This document shows, piece after piece, positions 1 to 8,686 of a stretch of 64,000 nt of DNA. This stretch comes from Bacillus bingmayongensis (GTDB lineage: Bacteria > Bacillota > Bacilli > Bacillales > Bacillaceae_G). How positions within the stretch are numbered: the first letter of the stretch is position 1; each line of letters opens with the position of its first letter. Both the position numbers and the translations under genes were made by a program. The stretch is from the NCBI RefSeq assembly GCF_000299035.1, contig NZ_AKCS01000005.1, positions 186,001 to 250,000 on the forward strand, read 5' to 3'. Below the pieces are notes generated by a model. The model did no database searches. It saw only the letters and a program-made list of their open reading frames with translations, and had not been told where the DNA came from.

Positions 1-93
1 TTAGCCAATCGTTGCACCACCCTCTTTTTTATGTTGGATATTTATTTCTGTTTAATTTTATAGGAATGCTCACATGTCTTAAACTGGATTCCA

Positions 94-699
94 TTACTGC
101 TCTAAATTTTTTGCTGTTGGACTTACTTTTACTTCTTTTTCGTCTTTTAATGTTCCAAAAATCATATCAAAAAATGGATTTGAAACACCATACCAATAAT
201 TTTCATTTTTAAAATGATGTAACAAATGTGTTTTTTTCAACCATCTTCCGAGCGGTGTACTAGGTTTAATGGATACATGAGCTATATAATGCTTCCATTC
301 ATAAATTAGTAACATGACTGTTAATCCCATTGTAAAGGGAACCGTTAATTCAATTGAATGAACTATACTATAAAAAATAAGTGAAAGTACTACTGCATTG
401 GGTATACTATACCAAAGTGGTAAAAATAGTAATTTTAAATTATTAGGATACAGATGATGATCGTAGTGTAGGCGTTTAATTAGCTTTAATAAAAATAAGT
501 TCTTCGGAGGCTTCATATGAAAAAGAAAGCGATGTGTGAAATATTCCATAAATGCATACGTTACGACTCCAAGGAAAAATGAAAGAAATGTAAAAGCATT
601 AACACCCATGTAAATAATATACAGAACAAAGACAAGTAAAGAAACGAACATTACTAGAATATCAAAATGAAAAAAAAAATCTCGGTAAACTTTTTTCAT
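94..699 (-). CDS. Fatty acid hydroxylase / sterol desaturase superfamily membrane protein
   Basis: This 201-residue integral membrane protein has the histidine clusters of the diiron fatty acid hydroxylase superfamily: HRFLFH (near residue 56), HYDHH (near 78), HYIAH (near 137) and HLLHH (near 158). They lie between four or so hydrophobic segments, as in membrane-bound hydroxylases that oxidise lipid acyl chains or carotenoids. The start is supported by GGAGG six bases before ATG. It stands alone, with no lipid or carotenoid genes beside it, so the substrate cannot be named. The family assignment is seen in the sequence; hydroxylation of a membrane lipid is inference. Confidence 0.85.
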   Translation of the reverse strand: MKKVYRDFFFHFDILVMFVSLLVFVLYIIYMGVNAFTFLSFFLGVVTYAFMEYFTHRFLFHMKPPKNLFLLKLIKRLHYDHHLYPNNLKLLFLPLWYSIPNAVVLSLIFYSIVHSIELTVPFTMGLTVMLLIYEWKHYIAHVSIKPSTPLGRWLKKTHLLHHFKNENYWYGVSNPFFDMIFGTLKDEKEVKVSPTAKNLEQ

Positions 700-1098
700 G
701 TAATACCTCCAATAAAGATTTATTTGATTTTTAGACTAATATACTTTTAGTATGGATAATATAATGCATAAGTTAACTAAAAAATGAAGAAAAAAATACT
801 CGTCTTTATGAATATATTATAGTCCATATTTTCAAAATGTTAAGATTTTGAAAATATATATTTGGTAAATCATTTTTAACCAGCTAAAAATAATTATGAT
901 TTATATACATTTATTGCTACAGAACACGCATTGTCCATCTGTAAAAGTATACTTTTATAGATACTCTGGTTGAACATTTGTATGAATTTTTTTAGGGTGC
1001 AACACATTTTGTCTTAGAACCAATAACTGTATACGCGTATCGCCTTAAGATAGGTAATTAATGTTTATAAAAACATAAAAAAGGAAGAGATTTATGTA
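700..1098. other. Intergenic, no gene seen
   Basis: Very AT-rich, with many stops in all frames. I see no convincing coding sequence, repeat or RNA here. It separates the hydroxylase gene from the relic that starts at 1099. Confidence 0.5.
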
Positions 1099-1399
1099 AT
1101 GGAAAAACTCCAAGAGACCGTTAGGACAAATTAGTGAGAAACTGATATTAATGTGGGGCTAATTTAAGTGCTAAAATACATATAAAATATATGGTTATTA
1201 TTTATTATAAATATTATGGTTGTCCGCGTATGGATCATATATTCCCGTCAATGCTACGATTCTGTATCAATTTTTCGTAATTGAAGAACTAACGTTAAAA
1301 ACTCTTCTCTTATCAACATTGACAGTAGCTATAACATTGCTAATTCTTCTCCCCGTCCTGTTTAAAACAGGGAGAACTATTGCTAAACAAATAGATTAG
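1099..1399 (+). pseudogene. Relic of a small membrane protein gene
   Basis: The 5' end has a ribosome binding site (AAAGGAAGAG) and a start at 1099 giving MEKLQETVR. The frame then breaks, with a second frame giving LGQISEKLILMWG. An open stretch from about 1212 ends at 1399 with a strongly hydrophobic segment (TLTVAITLLILLPVLF) followed by a basic tail (KTGRTIAKQID). The pieces read in order but in different frames and with internal stops, so this looks like a decayed gene whose product ended in a membrane helix. I do not recognise the family. Confidence 0.4.
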
Positions 1400-1412
1400 G
1401 TTGTTACAAGGT

Positions 1413-1442
1413 AAAGGGAGTCCATTCTACTGGATTCCCTTT
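1413..1442 (+). terminator. Hairpin terminator after the membrane-protein relic
   Basis: AAAGGGAGTCCA pairs with TGGATTCCCTTT (one mismatch) across a six-base loop and is followed by TTATTATTTC. It lies 13 bases after the relic's stop codon, and so could have served that gene; it can also act for the aldehyde dehydrogenase gene on the opposite strand. Confidence 0.6.
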
Positions 1443-1486
1443 ATTATTTCTTCTTTAATATCAACATTAATGTTTAACAGCGCGTA

Positions 1487-2866
1487 TTACTTAAAAATCT
1501 TTCGCAAAATTTTAATTTTGTTCCTATAAGGTGGAAATACCAATCCTAACTCTACTCTTGAACTTTTCTTTAAAATACTTTTACGATGTGTAAAAGAATC
1601 AAAACTATGTTTCTCATGATAGGCACCGAACCCTGCATTTCCTACTCCACCAAAAGGTAAGTGGAGATTAGCCATATGTGACATTGTATCGTTGACGCAC
1701 CCTCCTCCAAAAGAAATTCGTCCTAATATCTGTTTTTCAACATTTTTATTTTCAGTAAACACATACAAAGCTAACGGTTTAGGATGGTTGTTAACCATAT
1801 GAATGACCTCATCTAAATCATTGTAATCCATAATTGGTAAAATCGGTACGAAAATTTCTTCTTTCATAACTGCAGCATCCCATGAATTTACTTCAAGAAG
1901 TGTTGGTTCAATATATAAATGATTTCTAGATGAATTCCCACCAAATACTATATAATTTTGGTCTTGTTCTAATATAGAAATAAGTCTATCGAATTGTCTC
2001 TCATTAATAATTCGACCGTAATCATTGCTTTTTAATATATCTGATCCATAAAAGCTGGTGATGATTTCTTTCATTTTCGAAATCAGTTTTCCCTTGACAG
2101 ATTTGTGTGCAATAACATAATCAGGTGCAATACAGGATTGCCCAGCATTTATGAATTTCCCCCAGATAATACGTTTGGCTGATATATCAAGGTTAGCTGT
2201 TTCATCGACAATAGCTGGTCCTTTTCCACCCAGTTCTAATGTTACTGGTACAAGATTTTTCGCCGCAGCTTCCATGACAATTTTCCCGACTTGAACACTA
2301 ACAGTAAAAAAAATATAGTCAAATGGTGCATGAATCAATAAAGAAGTTGTTTCTCTGTCTCCTTCGATTACACGAATATATTGCTTATCAAACGTTTCAC
2401 TTATTATTTTATTAATTACAGCTGAAACATTTGGCGCATTTTCTGAAGGTTTGAGAACTACACAATTTCCTCCCGCAATTGCCTCGATAAGAGGTTCAAT
2501 TAATGATTGGAATGGATAATTAAAAGGTCCAATAATTAGCACTGTACCATATGGCTCTTTTATTATGTAGCTTTTGGAAGGTAAAAAATGAATAGGTGTT
2601 TTTATTTTTTGAGGTTTCATCCACTGTTTTAGGTGTTTCATTATAAAATTGATACTGTTAAAGGCGAAACCAATTTCTGCAGTATACGCTTCAAACTCGC
2701 TTTTGTGTAAATCTTGATATAAAGCACTTAACACTTGATTCTCATATTTTCGAATAGAATTTTTCAATTTTTCTAATTTTTCAAGACAGAATTGAAGACT
2801 TCTTGTATAATCATTATAGAAAAATTGTTTATGTTCTTGAATAAGTTGTTGAATATTACCAGCCAT
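1487..2866 (-). CDS. Aldehyde dehydrogenase, class 3 / fatty aldehyde type (YwdH-like)
   Basis: A 459-residue NAD(P)-dependent aldehyde dehydrogenase, the length typical of class 3 enzymes. Visible motifs are PYGTVLIIGPFNYPF in the cofactor-binding region, the catalytic glutamate in TLELGGKGP, and the nucleophilic cysteine in NAGQSCIAPDY. The C-terminus is hydrophobic and basic, as in fatty aldehyde dehydrogenases that sit at membranes. I start it at MAGNIQQ because GGAGGG lies eight bases upstream; the frame remains open for 16 further codons, but these have no ribosome binding site. It is probably transcribed alone. Conversion of fatty or other hydrophobic aldehydes to acids is inferred from the family. 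Confidence 0.9.
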   Translation of the reverse strand: MAGNIQQLIQEHKQFFYNDYTRSLQFCLEKLEKLKNSIRKYENQVLSALYQDLHKSEFEAYTAEIGFAFNSINFIMKHLKQWMKPQKIKTPIHFLPSKSYIIKEPYGTVLIIGPFNYPFQSLIEPLIEAIAGGNCVVLKPSENAPNVSAVINKIISETFDKQYIRVIEGDRETTSLLIHAPFDYIFFTVSVQVGKIVMEAAAKNLVPVTLELGGKGPAIVDETANLDISAKRIIWGKFINAGQSCIAPDYVIAHKSVKGKLISKMKEIITSFYGSDILKSNDYGRIINERQFDRLISILEQDQNYIVFGGNSSRNHLYIEPTLLEVNSWDAAVMKEEIFVPILPIMDYNDLDEVIHMVNNHPKPLALYVFTENKNVEKQILGRISFGGGCVNDTMSHMANLHLPFGGVGNAGFGAYHEKHSFDSFTHRKSILKKSSRVELGLVFPPYRNKIKILRKIFK

Positions 2867-3439
2867 TAGAAAATCCCTCCAATAACAAAAAAATTTAAAT
2901 ACTATGTACATCAATTGTAGAGAGTATTTAATCCATATATCCTATTCACTATTGCATCCGTTTGTTGAAAAAGGCTACTGTTAAACTAAGAGTGATTATC
3001 TTAGAAAATGTTGATGTCCCATTAAAAAATAGTTGTAGACTGAAAAGGTGTTTTCTGTATGTGCAAGCACTTTTTACTAACTTAAAGTATTGTAAAACCT
3101 TTAATATCCCCTTCAGAAGTAATGAAAGGACTTTCCCTTCGCATAATCGGTATTTTGGGAACGGGAAGTAAGTGCTATTAACTATTGAATCCAAAGGAAA
3201 AATTGGTTCTTTTAGCCTACTCAAGGTTTCAGGTTTTAAAGTATTTAGCATCAAGAAGTATGTATTCTATGAAAGTTAAGAGAAGAACAAGAGTAAAAAA
3301 TATTCTTTTTTGCTTTTTACTTCTATTTTTAAATCATCCCCATCTTTTGCTATCCATATCTAAGCAATAGTAATCAACCACAAGAAATAACAGAATGATT
3401 AAGAAATAGACAAAGATTTTCAGTATAATCATCTCCTTT
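2867..3439. other. Intergenic region with degenerate sequence
   Basis: Open frames of 60-100 codons occur on both strands around 2950-3370, but none has a ribosome binding site, recognisable motif or normal composition. A + strand stretch near 3125-3165 reads LSLRIIGILGTGSK and a later one is rich in basic residues, so decayed genes are possible. I cannot identify them. Confidence 0.4.
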
Positions 3440-3613
3440 TTATATGAGGTTAAACATACAGCAGAAGATATTCAAAAAGCATATTCTGATATTTTTACAT
3501 CCCTACCAAGCAATGGATATCAATTGGACAACAAACCAATTATGGAAAAATACATTGGCGATATGATTAACAACCCTTATTGCGAAATATGTGTACCTAT
3601 AAAACCGTTATAG
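3440..3613 (+). pseudogene. C-terminal relic of a GyrI-like effector-binding domain protein
   Basis: The frame ending at the TAG at 3611 reads YEVKHTAEDIQKAYSDIF, then SLPSNGYQ, a central EKYIG and finally YCEICVPIKPL. This is the ending of GyrI-like small-molecule-binding domains, found alone or at the C-terminus of AraC and MerR family regulators: a helix, a 'gY' loop, an 'E.Y' motif and a final 'I.VPI' strand. Nothing upstream in frame gives the rest of the domain or a DNA-binding domain, so only about 57 codons of a larger gene remain. Confidence 0.55.
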
Positions 3614-3676
3614 TTTGATTAGTTTTTTTCTTGTTTAGTACTTTATCATCAACAGGAAATAAAAATACAAGGAGAA

Positions 3677-3712
3677 GAACAAGAAGTTATCAGTACCGAT
3701 AACTTCTTGTTC
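3677..3712. repeat. Perfect 15-bp inverted repeat
   Basis: GAACAAGAAGTTATC and its exact complement are separated by six bases. There is only a weak T-run on either side, so terminator function is uncertain. It lies between two gene relics. Confidence 0.6.
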
Positions 3713-3744
3713 AAGTTTCAATAAATGACCTGTTAGCGAAAGAA

Positions 3745-3912
3745 TCATAAAACTTTGAATTTGGACAGTCGCAAACTGTCATATGTGTCAGTCATTTCAA
3801 ATACAAATGATGTCAATAGAAATTCCTTAATATGCTGTTTAGTACTTTCGTTACTACAATTATCGACAAATAAAAACCAAGCAAGGTAATTATCAAGATA
3901 TTCCGGGTCAGT
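3745..3912 (-). pseudogene. C-terminal relic, possibly of a transposase
   Basis: A 55-codon stretch on the minus strand reads DPEYLDNYLAWFLFVDN and later TNTYDSLRLSKFKVL-like sequence (actual: DTYDSLRLSKFKVL) before TGA. The 'YLDNYLAWF' segment resembles the C-terminal part of some DDE transposases of Firmicutes insertion sequences, but I am not certain of the family. An in-frame stop lies immediately upstream, and no start or catalytic domain is present. Confidence 0.35.
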
Positions 3913-4079
3913 TCACATTTTAAAACAATAAGTTTGGTGGCGCATCAATTGTACGTGTAATAACTAATATACTCTTTTCTGTAATATCTGCATTTATATA
4001 ATAAACATAAAGCTTTCAATCGGTTTTTTATTTCTCGATAAACGCATTTTTAACCTATAATTATTACATAATAATACAG

Positions 4080-4430
4080 TTAATTTACATCCTTATTTCC
4101 GATTTTATTAACTACTAACTTATACCTTTCATACCATTTTTCCCACTCATCTTTTGGAAACTCCATATTATGTCCATCTAATACAGAAGAAAACATTTCT
4201 AAACATATATGCCATCCAGATAAGTCCTTTGGTGTGTGATCATTTATTTCATGAATAAACTCCTTTAGTACTAATAGAGATCCCTCTAGATTTTTATGTA
4301 TTTCAAATCGAACTCGGTCCTCTCCCCAAGTAAATTCTAATACGGAATTCAGTTGACATTCCAAAATATCGATATCAATAAATTTTCCAGAACCATCTTC
4401 ATTATCTATTTTTTCTATTAAAGCTAACAT
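4080..4430 (-). CDS. Hypothetical acidic protein, 116 residues
   Basis: I do not recognise this family. The protein is small, acidic and soluble, with no signal peptide or membrane segment, and contains a Trp-rich C-terminal half (SGWHICLEMF, DEWEKWYERYK). Composition and size resemble immunity-type or YxiJ-like proteins, but that is only an impression. Two ATGs lie close together; I choose the second (MLALIEK) because GGAGGT sits six bases before it, whereas the first ATG abuts the GGAGGT. It probably forms its own short transcription unit. Confidence 0.65.
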   Translation of the reverse strand: MLALIEKIDNEDGSGKFIDIDILECQLNSVLEFTWGEDRVRFEIHKNLEGSLLVLKEFIHEINDHTPKDLSGWHICLEMFSSVLDGHNMEFPKDEWEKWYERYKLVVNKIGNKDVN

Positions 4431-4510
4431 TGTCATACCTCCATTTGAATTCAGTTAAATGATACATTCAAATCATTCATTTGACCCTAAAGAAAAATCT
4501 ACCTTTCCTA

Positions 4511-5146
4511 CTAATTTGAAATAAAGGGACATTTCTTACTATACATTTCATCATGAATTTGTTTTATAACAAACGGCGCAATATCTCCATTTTGAATTTT
4601 AATTCCTGGTAAATCTCTGAGACTCTCTTTTATTTTACCGGTCCCTTCCCCGTCTACAACAAAAGGTAATCGTACAATAGTCCAATTCACATTACTATCT
4701 CGTATCAGTTTTAACTCCTTATACTTATCTTTCATCATATCTGAAAGTAACAAACGAAATAACATTGCCCCTATTTTATTTAATACACTCTTAGCATCTC
4801 CTTTTACATCCATTGATCCTCCAGAAATAAGAACATATCGCTTGATCCTGTATTCTACCATTACTTCTAAAATATGATTTGTAACCGTGCTAAATATATA
4901 TGACTCTTTTTTAGGCTGACCTACTGCATTAATAACAGCATCGCAAGCTTGTAGTAATTGACGTATTGCAGAAATATCGCGAGCATCTCCTTTTACAACT
5001 TCCAAATGTTTATGCGAGATTTTAAATTTTTGTGGGTTTCGTGTAAGAATACGAACAAAGTAGCCTTCTTGCAGTGCTTGATTTACAAGATATTTACCAG
5101 CCTTTCCGTTTGCACCGATAATTGCTATTTTATTTATTATTTTCAT
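4511..5146 (-). CDS. NAD(P)-binding epimerase/NmrA-like protein
   Basis: A 211-residue Rossmann-fold protein of the atypical SDR / NAD(P)H-binding group. The N-terminus has the nucleotide-binding motif IGANGKAGKYLV, followed by RNPQKF (the 2'-phosphate-contacting arginine of NADP-specific members), VKGDARD, and the family's central strand and helix (CDAVINAVG). Further on, KRYVLISGGSMD and VNWTIVRLPF correspond to the substrate-side motifs. Members bind NAD(P)H and act as sensors or reductases; no specific substrate can be given. A GGAG lies about 13 bases before the ATG, rather far. It runs in the same direction as the nucleosidase-like gene upstream, 34 bases away. Confidence 0.8.
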   Translation of the reverse strand: MKIINKIAIIGANGKAGKYLVNQALQEGYFVRILTRNPQKFKISHKHLEVVKGDARDISAIRQLLQACDAVINAVGQPKKESYIFSTVTNHILEVMVEYRIKRYVLISGGSMDVKGDAKSVLNKIGAMLFRLLLSDMMKDKYKELKLIRDSNVNWTIVRLPFVVDGEGTGKIKESLRDLPGIKIQNGDIAPFVIKQIHDEMYSKKCPFISN

Positions 5147-5180
5147 GACTAAAATTAGGCTCCTTCTAAAAAATAATGAT

Positions 5181-5888
5181 TTATTGACGAACTGTAGTTA
5201 CTTCATATACACGTAAAAACGCAAGTAAATATTCACACGCTCTCTCACAAGCGAACATTTTAAAAATCTTTTGTTCTTCTACCGTTCTATCATTTGCTTG
5301 ATCTGAAGCTGCTTTCAAACAGAGAAAAGGTTTTTTATTCACATGACATACGTATGCAAAAGCTGCTACTTCTTGATCGACAGCTATTGCACCATATACA
5401 GTATGTAATAAACATCTCATTTCCGTACTACGAATACGTTGATCTCCTGATATAAAAGTTCCAAAATGGACTTGATCATAAGATTGCATTTTTTTCATTT
5501 GCCTCACAAGATATTTCGTTGTTTCAATAGGAGCTGTTCTACCGGTATATAAATCGAAACTATCCGTTCCTGTTCCCGCAGCTGTTACATCATGCTGTAG
5601 TGTGTTAAGTGCAACAACAATATGACCATTCTTTACTTTCTCAGATAAACTTCCACAAATACCTGTCATAAATAACTGTTCAGGCTTAAATTCACTTATT
5701 AGTAACTGTACACAGCTGGCACAGTTCACTTTTCCCACACCGGTAATTACAGATATTATTTCTAATTTATTTATAGAATGAAAATGAAATTCCCAAGCTG
5801 CTCGCTTTTCTACACGATGACTTGGATAATGCTGCTGCAAGTATGTAAGCTCTGGTTCCCATGCGGATACAATTGCAATACGTTTCAT
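5181..5888 (-). CDS. 5'-methylthioadenosine/S-adenosylhomocysteine nucleosidase-like protein
   Basis: A 235-residue member of the PNP/UDP phosphorylase superfamily. It starts MKRIAIVSAWEPEL, matching the typical N-terminus of MTA/SAH nucleosidases, and shows VITGVGKVNCA, FMTGICGSL, and the purine/ribose pocket sequence IAVDQEVAAFAYVC, where the family has 'vDME..a...vc'; here the usual Met is Gln. The catalytic-Asp region is present as LKAASDQAND. It would cleave adenine from thio-nucleosides in methyl-thio recycling. A GTG four codons upstream is nearer the GGGGG motif but extends beyond the conserved N-terminus. It is more divergent than the housekeeping enzyme, so it may be a second paralogue with altered specificity. 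Confidence 0.75.
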   Translation of the reverse strand: MKRIAIVSAWEPELTYLQQHYPSHRVEKRAAWEFHFHSINKLEIISVITGVGKVNCASCVQLLISEFKPEQLFMTGICGSLSEKVKNGHIVVALNTLQHDVTAAGTGTDSFDLYTGRTAPIETTKYLVRQMKKMQSYDQVHFGTFISGDQRIRSTEMRCLLHTVYGAIAVDQEVAAFAYVCHVNKKPFLCLKAASDQANDRTVEEQKIFKMFACERACEYLLAFLRVYEVTTVRQ

Positions 5889-6380
5889 TACACTTTTCAC
5901 TTCCCCCTATTTTCATTTGAATAATCTCTCAATACTTTTCCGTTCATAACATGGAATCCACTCTTTATATTTTTTATATAAATCTCGTATCATTTCTTTA
6001 TTCTTCGCAATTACCTCACATCCTCTTCTACATCCTTTCTAATCTACTATTTCTTTTAAACAATTCAAATTCCACTTATTTTATATTTTAATTCCCAAGT
6101 GGTTGTATTCTAAAAAAATGTTTTATGTCACTTTCCCAATCCCCACTTGCCTCGAATGTATATAGGTTTTTATGTAACATGTTACTCTCTCCTCGATAAA
6201 ATGTTGATTCAACACATCATTAGTATCAAATCATCCTCTTATTTTTTATTCGTGATGTATTTTTTAAATCCTTTTTAATACGTTACATGAAATTTTATAT
6301 ATGATCTTAACTCCCAAACACCTAAATGTTTGTTATTATATTAATAATGAAGAAATGCAAAGAAAGGAATTAAGTATACG
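5889..6380. other. Intergenic with a short minus-strand relic
   Basis: Positions about 5918-6040 on the minus strand encode RDLYKKYKEWIPCYERKSIE and similar basic, helical sequence ending in TGA, but without a start codon or ribosome binding site. This may be the tail of a lost gene. The rest is AT-rich upstream DNA of the response regulator, whose ribosome binding site is AAAGGAATT. Confidence 0.4.
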
Positions 6381-7076
6381 ATGGAAAGAAACATTTTAAT
6401 TATTGATGATGATAAAGACATTGTAGAATTACTAGCAGTTTATTTACGAAATGAAGGTTACAACATTTATAAAGCATATGATGGTGATGAAGCGTTACAC
6501 ATGCTCTCACTTCATCAGGTTGACCTTATGATATTAGATATTATGATGCCAAAAAGAAATGGGTTGGAAGTTTGTCAGCAAGTTAGAGAAGAAAATACAG
6601 TACCTATTCTTATGTTAAGTGCAAAAGCAGAAGATATGGATAAAATCCTAGGTCTTATGACGGGTGCCGATGATTATATGATTAAGCCCTTTAATCCATT
6701 AGAATTAATTGCTAGGGTTAAAGCATTATTACGTAGGTCTTCATTTCAGTATGCTGCATCACAAATAAAAGAAGACGGGATCATTCGGATTCGTTCCGCG
6801 GAAATACATAAGCATAATCATACCGTGACAGTAAATGGAGAATATATTAAACTTACATCTATTGAATTTGATATCTTATATTTGCTTGCTAGTAATACTG
6901 GTAGAGTATTTAGTTCAGAAGAAATATTTGAACGTGTTTGGAATGAAGATGGTTACGGTTCTAATAAAACTGTAATGGTTCATATTAGTAACTTAAGGGA
7001 TAAGCTTGAAACAGGAACAAATGGTGAAAAACTCATTCATACTGTTTGGGGAGTGGGTTATAAAATTGAAAAATGA
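6381..7076 (+). CDS. OmpR/VanR-family response regulator
   Basis: A 231-residue two-domain regulator. The receiver domain (about 1-120) has the acidic pair IIDDDKD, the phospho-acceptor Asp in LMILDIMMP, the switch Ser in LMLSAKAE and the Lys in DDYMIKPFNP. The winged-helix DNA-binding domain (about 135-231) ends VHISNLRDKLE...TVWGVGYKIEK, typical of OmpR/PhoB proteins and close to the VanR branch. It is co-transcribed with the sensor kinase, which starts inside its last codons. No cell-wall resistance or transporter gene lies next to the pair, so the target genes are unknown. Confidence 0.92.
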   Translation: MERNILIIDDDKDIVELLAVYLRNEGYNIYKAYDGDEALHMLSLHQVDLMILDIMMPKRNGLEVCQQVREENTVPILMLSAKAEDMDKILGLMTGADDYMIKPFNPLELIARVKALLRRSSFQYAASQIKEDGIIRIRSAEIHKHNHTVTVNGEYIKLTSIEFDILYLLASNTGRVFSSEEIFERVWNEDGYGSNKTVMVHISNLRDKLETGTNGEKLIHTVWGVGYKIEK

Positions 7077-8223
7077 AACGTTTGATATATTGAAAGTAAT
7101 CCCCAAATGGAAAATCGTATTTTGGCTTTTAGTATCTATTTTGCTTACACCCATTACCGAGGTTGTCATATCCCGTCTTGTTACGAGTGTAATTGACAGT
7201 TCCCTTACATTAACGGCATTAAGTGGAGAATTTGTCAGAATCGTCGGCTACGAAAAGTATAGAGGATTAAAAGAGTCTCTTTGGACAATGATGGGGTCCT
7301 ATTTATTTTTATTCTCAATTTTTTCATTCTATGTTTATATTTTTTATCGTCACGAAAAAAAACTATATTATGAAGTATGCATAAAGCAAATGATTGACGA
7401 AATTCGTTATATTGCAGATGGTAATTTTAATCATAAAGTATCTATTTTACACCATCATTATTTAGAAGACTTAGCAACTGGTGTCAATCACATTGTAGAG
7501 CAGTTAAAAGTTTCAATTGAAGAAGAGCGTCAAACTGAACAAGCGAAAAGTGAACTCATCACAAATGTTTCACATGACTTACGAACACCGTTAACATCCA
7601 TAGTTGGCTATGTTAATCTCATTCACCATGATAATTACAGAGATGAAGTAGAATTACGTCATTATATTCAAGTTATTTATGATAAAGTAACTAGATTAAA
7701 CATGCTAATGAATGACTTGTTTGAATATACGCGAGTTCAAAATAAAGAGTTACAACTAAATACTGTACCTATTGATATAATTGAATTGCTTGGTCAACTA
7801 TCTGTTCAATTTCGTATGCAATTTCAAGAAGCAAATATTGAATGTAGACCTTCATTTCCATCAGAAAAACTAATGGTACTTGCTGATGGAGATAAATTAG
7901 TACGCGTATTTGAAAACTTAATTATGAATGCGATGACATATGGTAATGATGGGAAATTCATTGATATAACAGCCTATCAAGACGGTAAAATGATTGCAAT
8001 CGATATTGCAAATTACGGGCAGCCTATCCCAAGTACAGATTTACCACATATTTTTGAACGTTTTTATCGTGTTGAAAAATCACGTTCCGCATACACAGGA
8101 GGATCTGGACTGGGCTTGGCTATCGCTAAAAGTATTGTGGAGATTCATAATGGAACCATTGAAGTATATAGTAATGATGAAAAAACAACATTTACTGTAA
8201 AACTGCTTCCATATAATCACTAA
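7066..8223 (+). CDS. Sensor histidine kinase, VanS-like
   Basis: A 385-residue membrane sensor kinase. One membrane segment near residue 15-30 and another near 80-105 flank an extracytoplasmic loop of about 50 residues; a HAMP-like linker follows. The phospho-acceptor His lies in NVSHDLRTPLTS, the N box in FENLIMNAMTYG, the F/G boxes in HIFERFYRV and GGSGLGLAIAKS. The likely start is TTG at 7066, overlapping the end of the response regulator, with GGAG about 12 bases upstream; reading from an upstream in-frame ATG at 7006 would add 20 residues deep inside the regulator gene. The overlap suggests translational coupling. The stimulus is unknown; relatives sense cell-wall antibiotics. Confidence 0.88.
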   Translation: MKNETFDILKVIPKWKIVFWLLVSILLTPITEVVISRLVTSVIDSSLTLTALSGEFVRIVGYEKYRGLKESLWTMMGSYLFLFSIFSFYVYIFYRHEKKLYYEVCIKQMIDEIRYIADGNFNHKVSILHHHYLEDLATGVNHIVEQLKVSIEEERQTEQAKSELITNVSHDLRTPLTSIVGYVNLIHHDNYRDEVELRHYIQVIYDKVTRLNMLMNDLFEYTRVQNKELQLNTVPIDIIELLGQLSVQFRMQFQEANIECRPSFPSEKLMVLADGDKLVRVFENLIMNAMTYGNDGKFIDITAYQDGKMIAIDIANYGQPIPSTDLPHIFERFYRVEKSRSAYTGGSGLGLAIAKSIVEIHNGTIEVYSNDEKTTFTVKLLPYNH

Positions 8224-8294
8224 AAGATATTTCGTCTCAATAATTATATAAATTATCTACTAAAACAATAAAAGTATTGTATTTTAACAACAAA

Positions 8295-8346
8295 ATCATG
8301 ATACTATCTCAAAAAGAATCATTTCATTTCGAGATAGTATCATGAT
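8295..8346 (+). terminator. Large hairpin after the two-component operon
   Basis: ATCATGATACTATCTC pairs perfectly with GAGATAGTATCATGAT (16 bp) across a 20-base loop, and a T-run (GGCATTTTTT) follows about 8 bases later. It lies about 70 bases after the kinase stop. Confidence 0.65.
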
Positions 8347-8358
8347 AACTGGCATTTT

Positions 8359-8685
8359 TTACTCTGAGTTATCTAATATATATCGTTTCACGATTTCAAG
8401 GAAATACTCTATACCTTCCCCTCTATCATCACCTCAATATTTGTCGGTTCGTCAAAAACTAGCACATTGGATCTTACCAAAACAGTTGCTAGAATACTAG
8501 CTGGATTACTTCTCCACTACTTAAATTACGGACATTCTTTCTTAAATCATCTCCTCTGACAGCTTTTGTAGAAATGATAATCTCTTCTCCTTGCTCTAAA
8601 GTATGGATATGTATGGTTATTGCCCCTTAACCATTATTTACTGTAATCGCAATGGTATCACCTAATGGGCATTTTTTACACAGAT
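8359..8685 (-). pseudogene. Relic of an ABC ATPase (ABC-F-like)
   Basis: Three pieces of an ATP-binding cassette read in order on the minus strand but in different frames: NVRNLSSGEVIQ (the signature loop region), SILATVLVRSNVLVFDEPTN (Walker B and 'DEPTN'), and GIEYFLEIVKRYILDNSE before the stop. The order LSSGE - LVFDEPTN - helix is that of ABC proteins, and 'DEPTN' is typical of the ABC-F group. Upstream sequence reads GDTIAITVNNG, then a stop. Several frameshifts and stops show it is dead. Confidence 0.5.
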
Positions 8686-8686
8686 A

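Noticed and set aside
12-212. 66-codon + strand frame
   Set aside because: Antisense to the hydroxylase gene end; no ribosome binding site, Leu/Phe-rich shadow composition.
2949-3254. 101-codon minus-strand frame
   Set aside because: No ribosome binding site or motif, and overlaps an equally open + strand frame; probably degenerate DNA.
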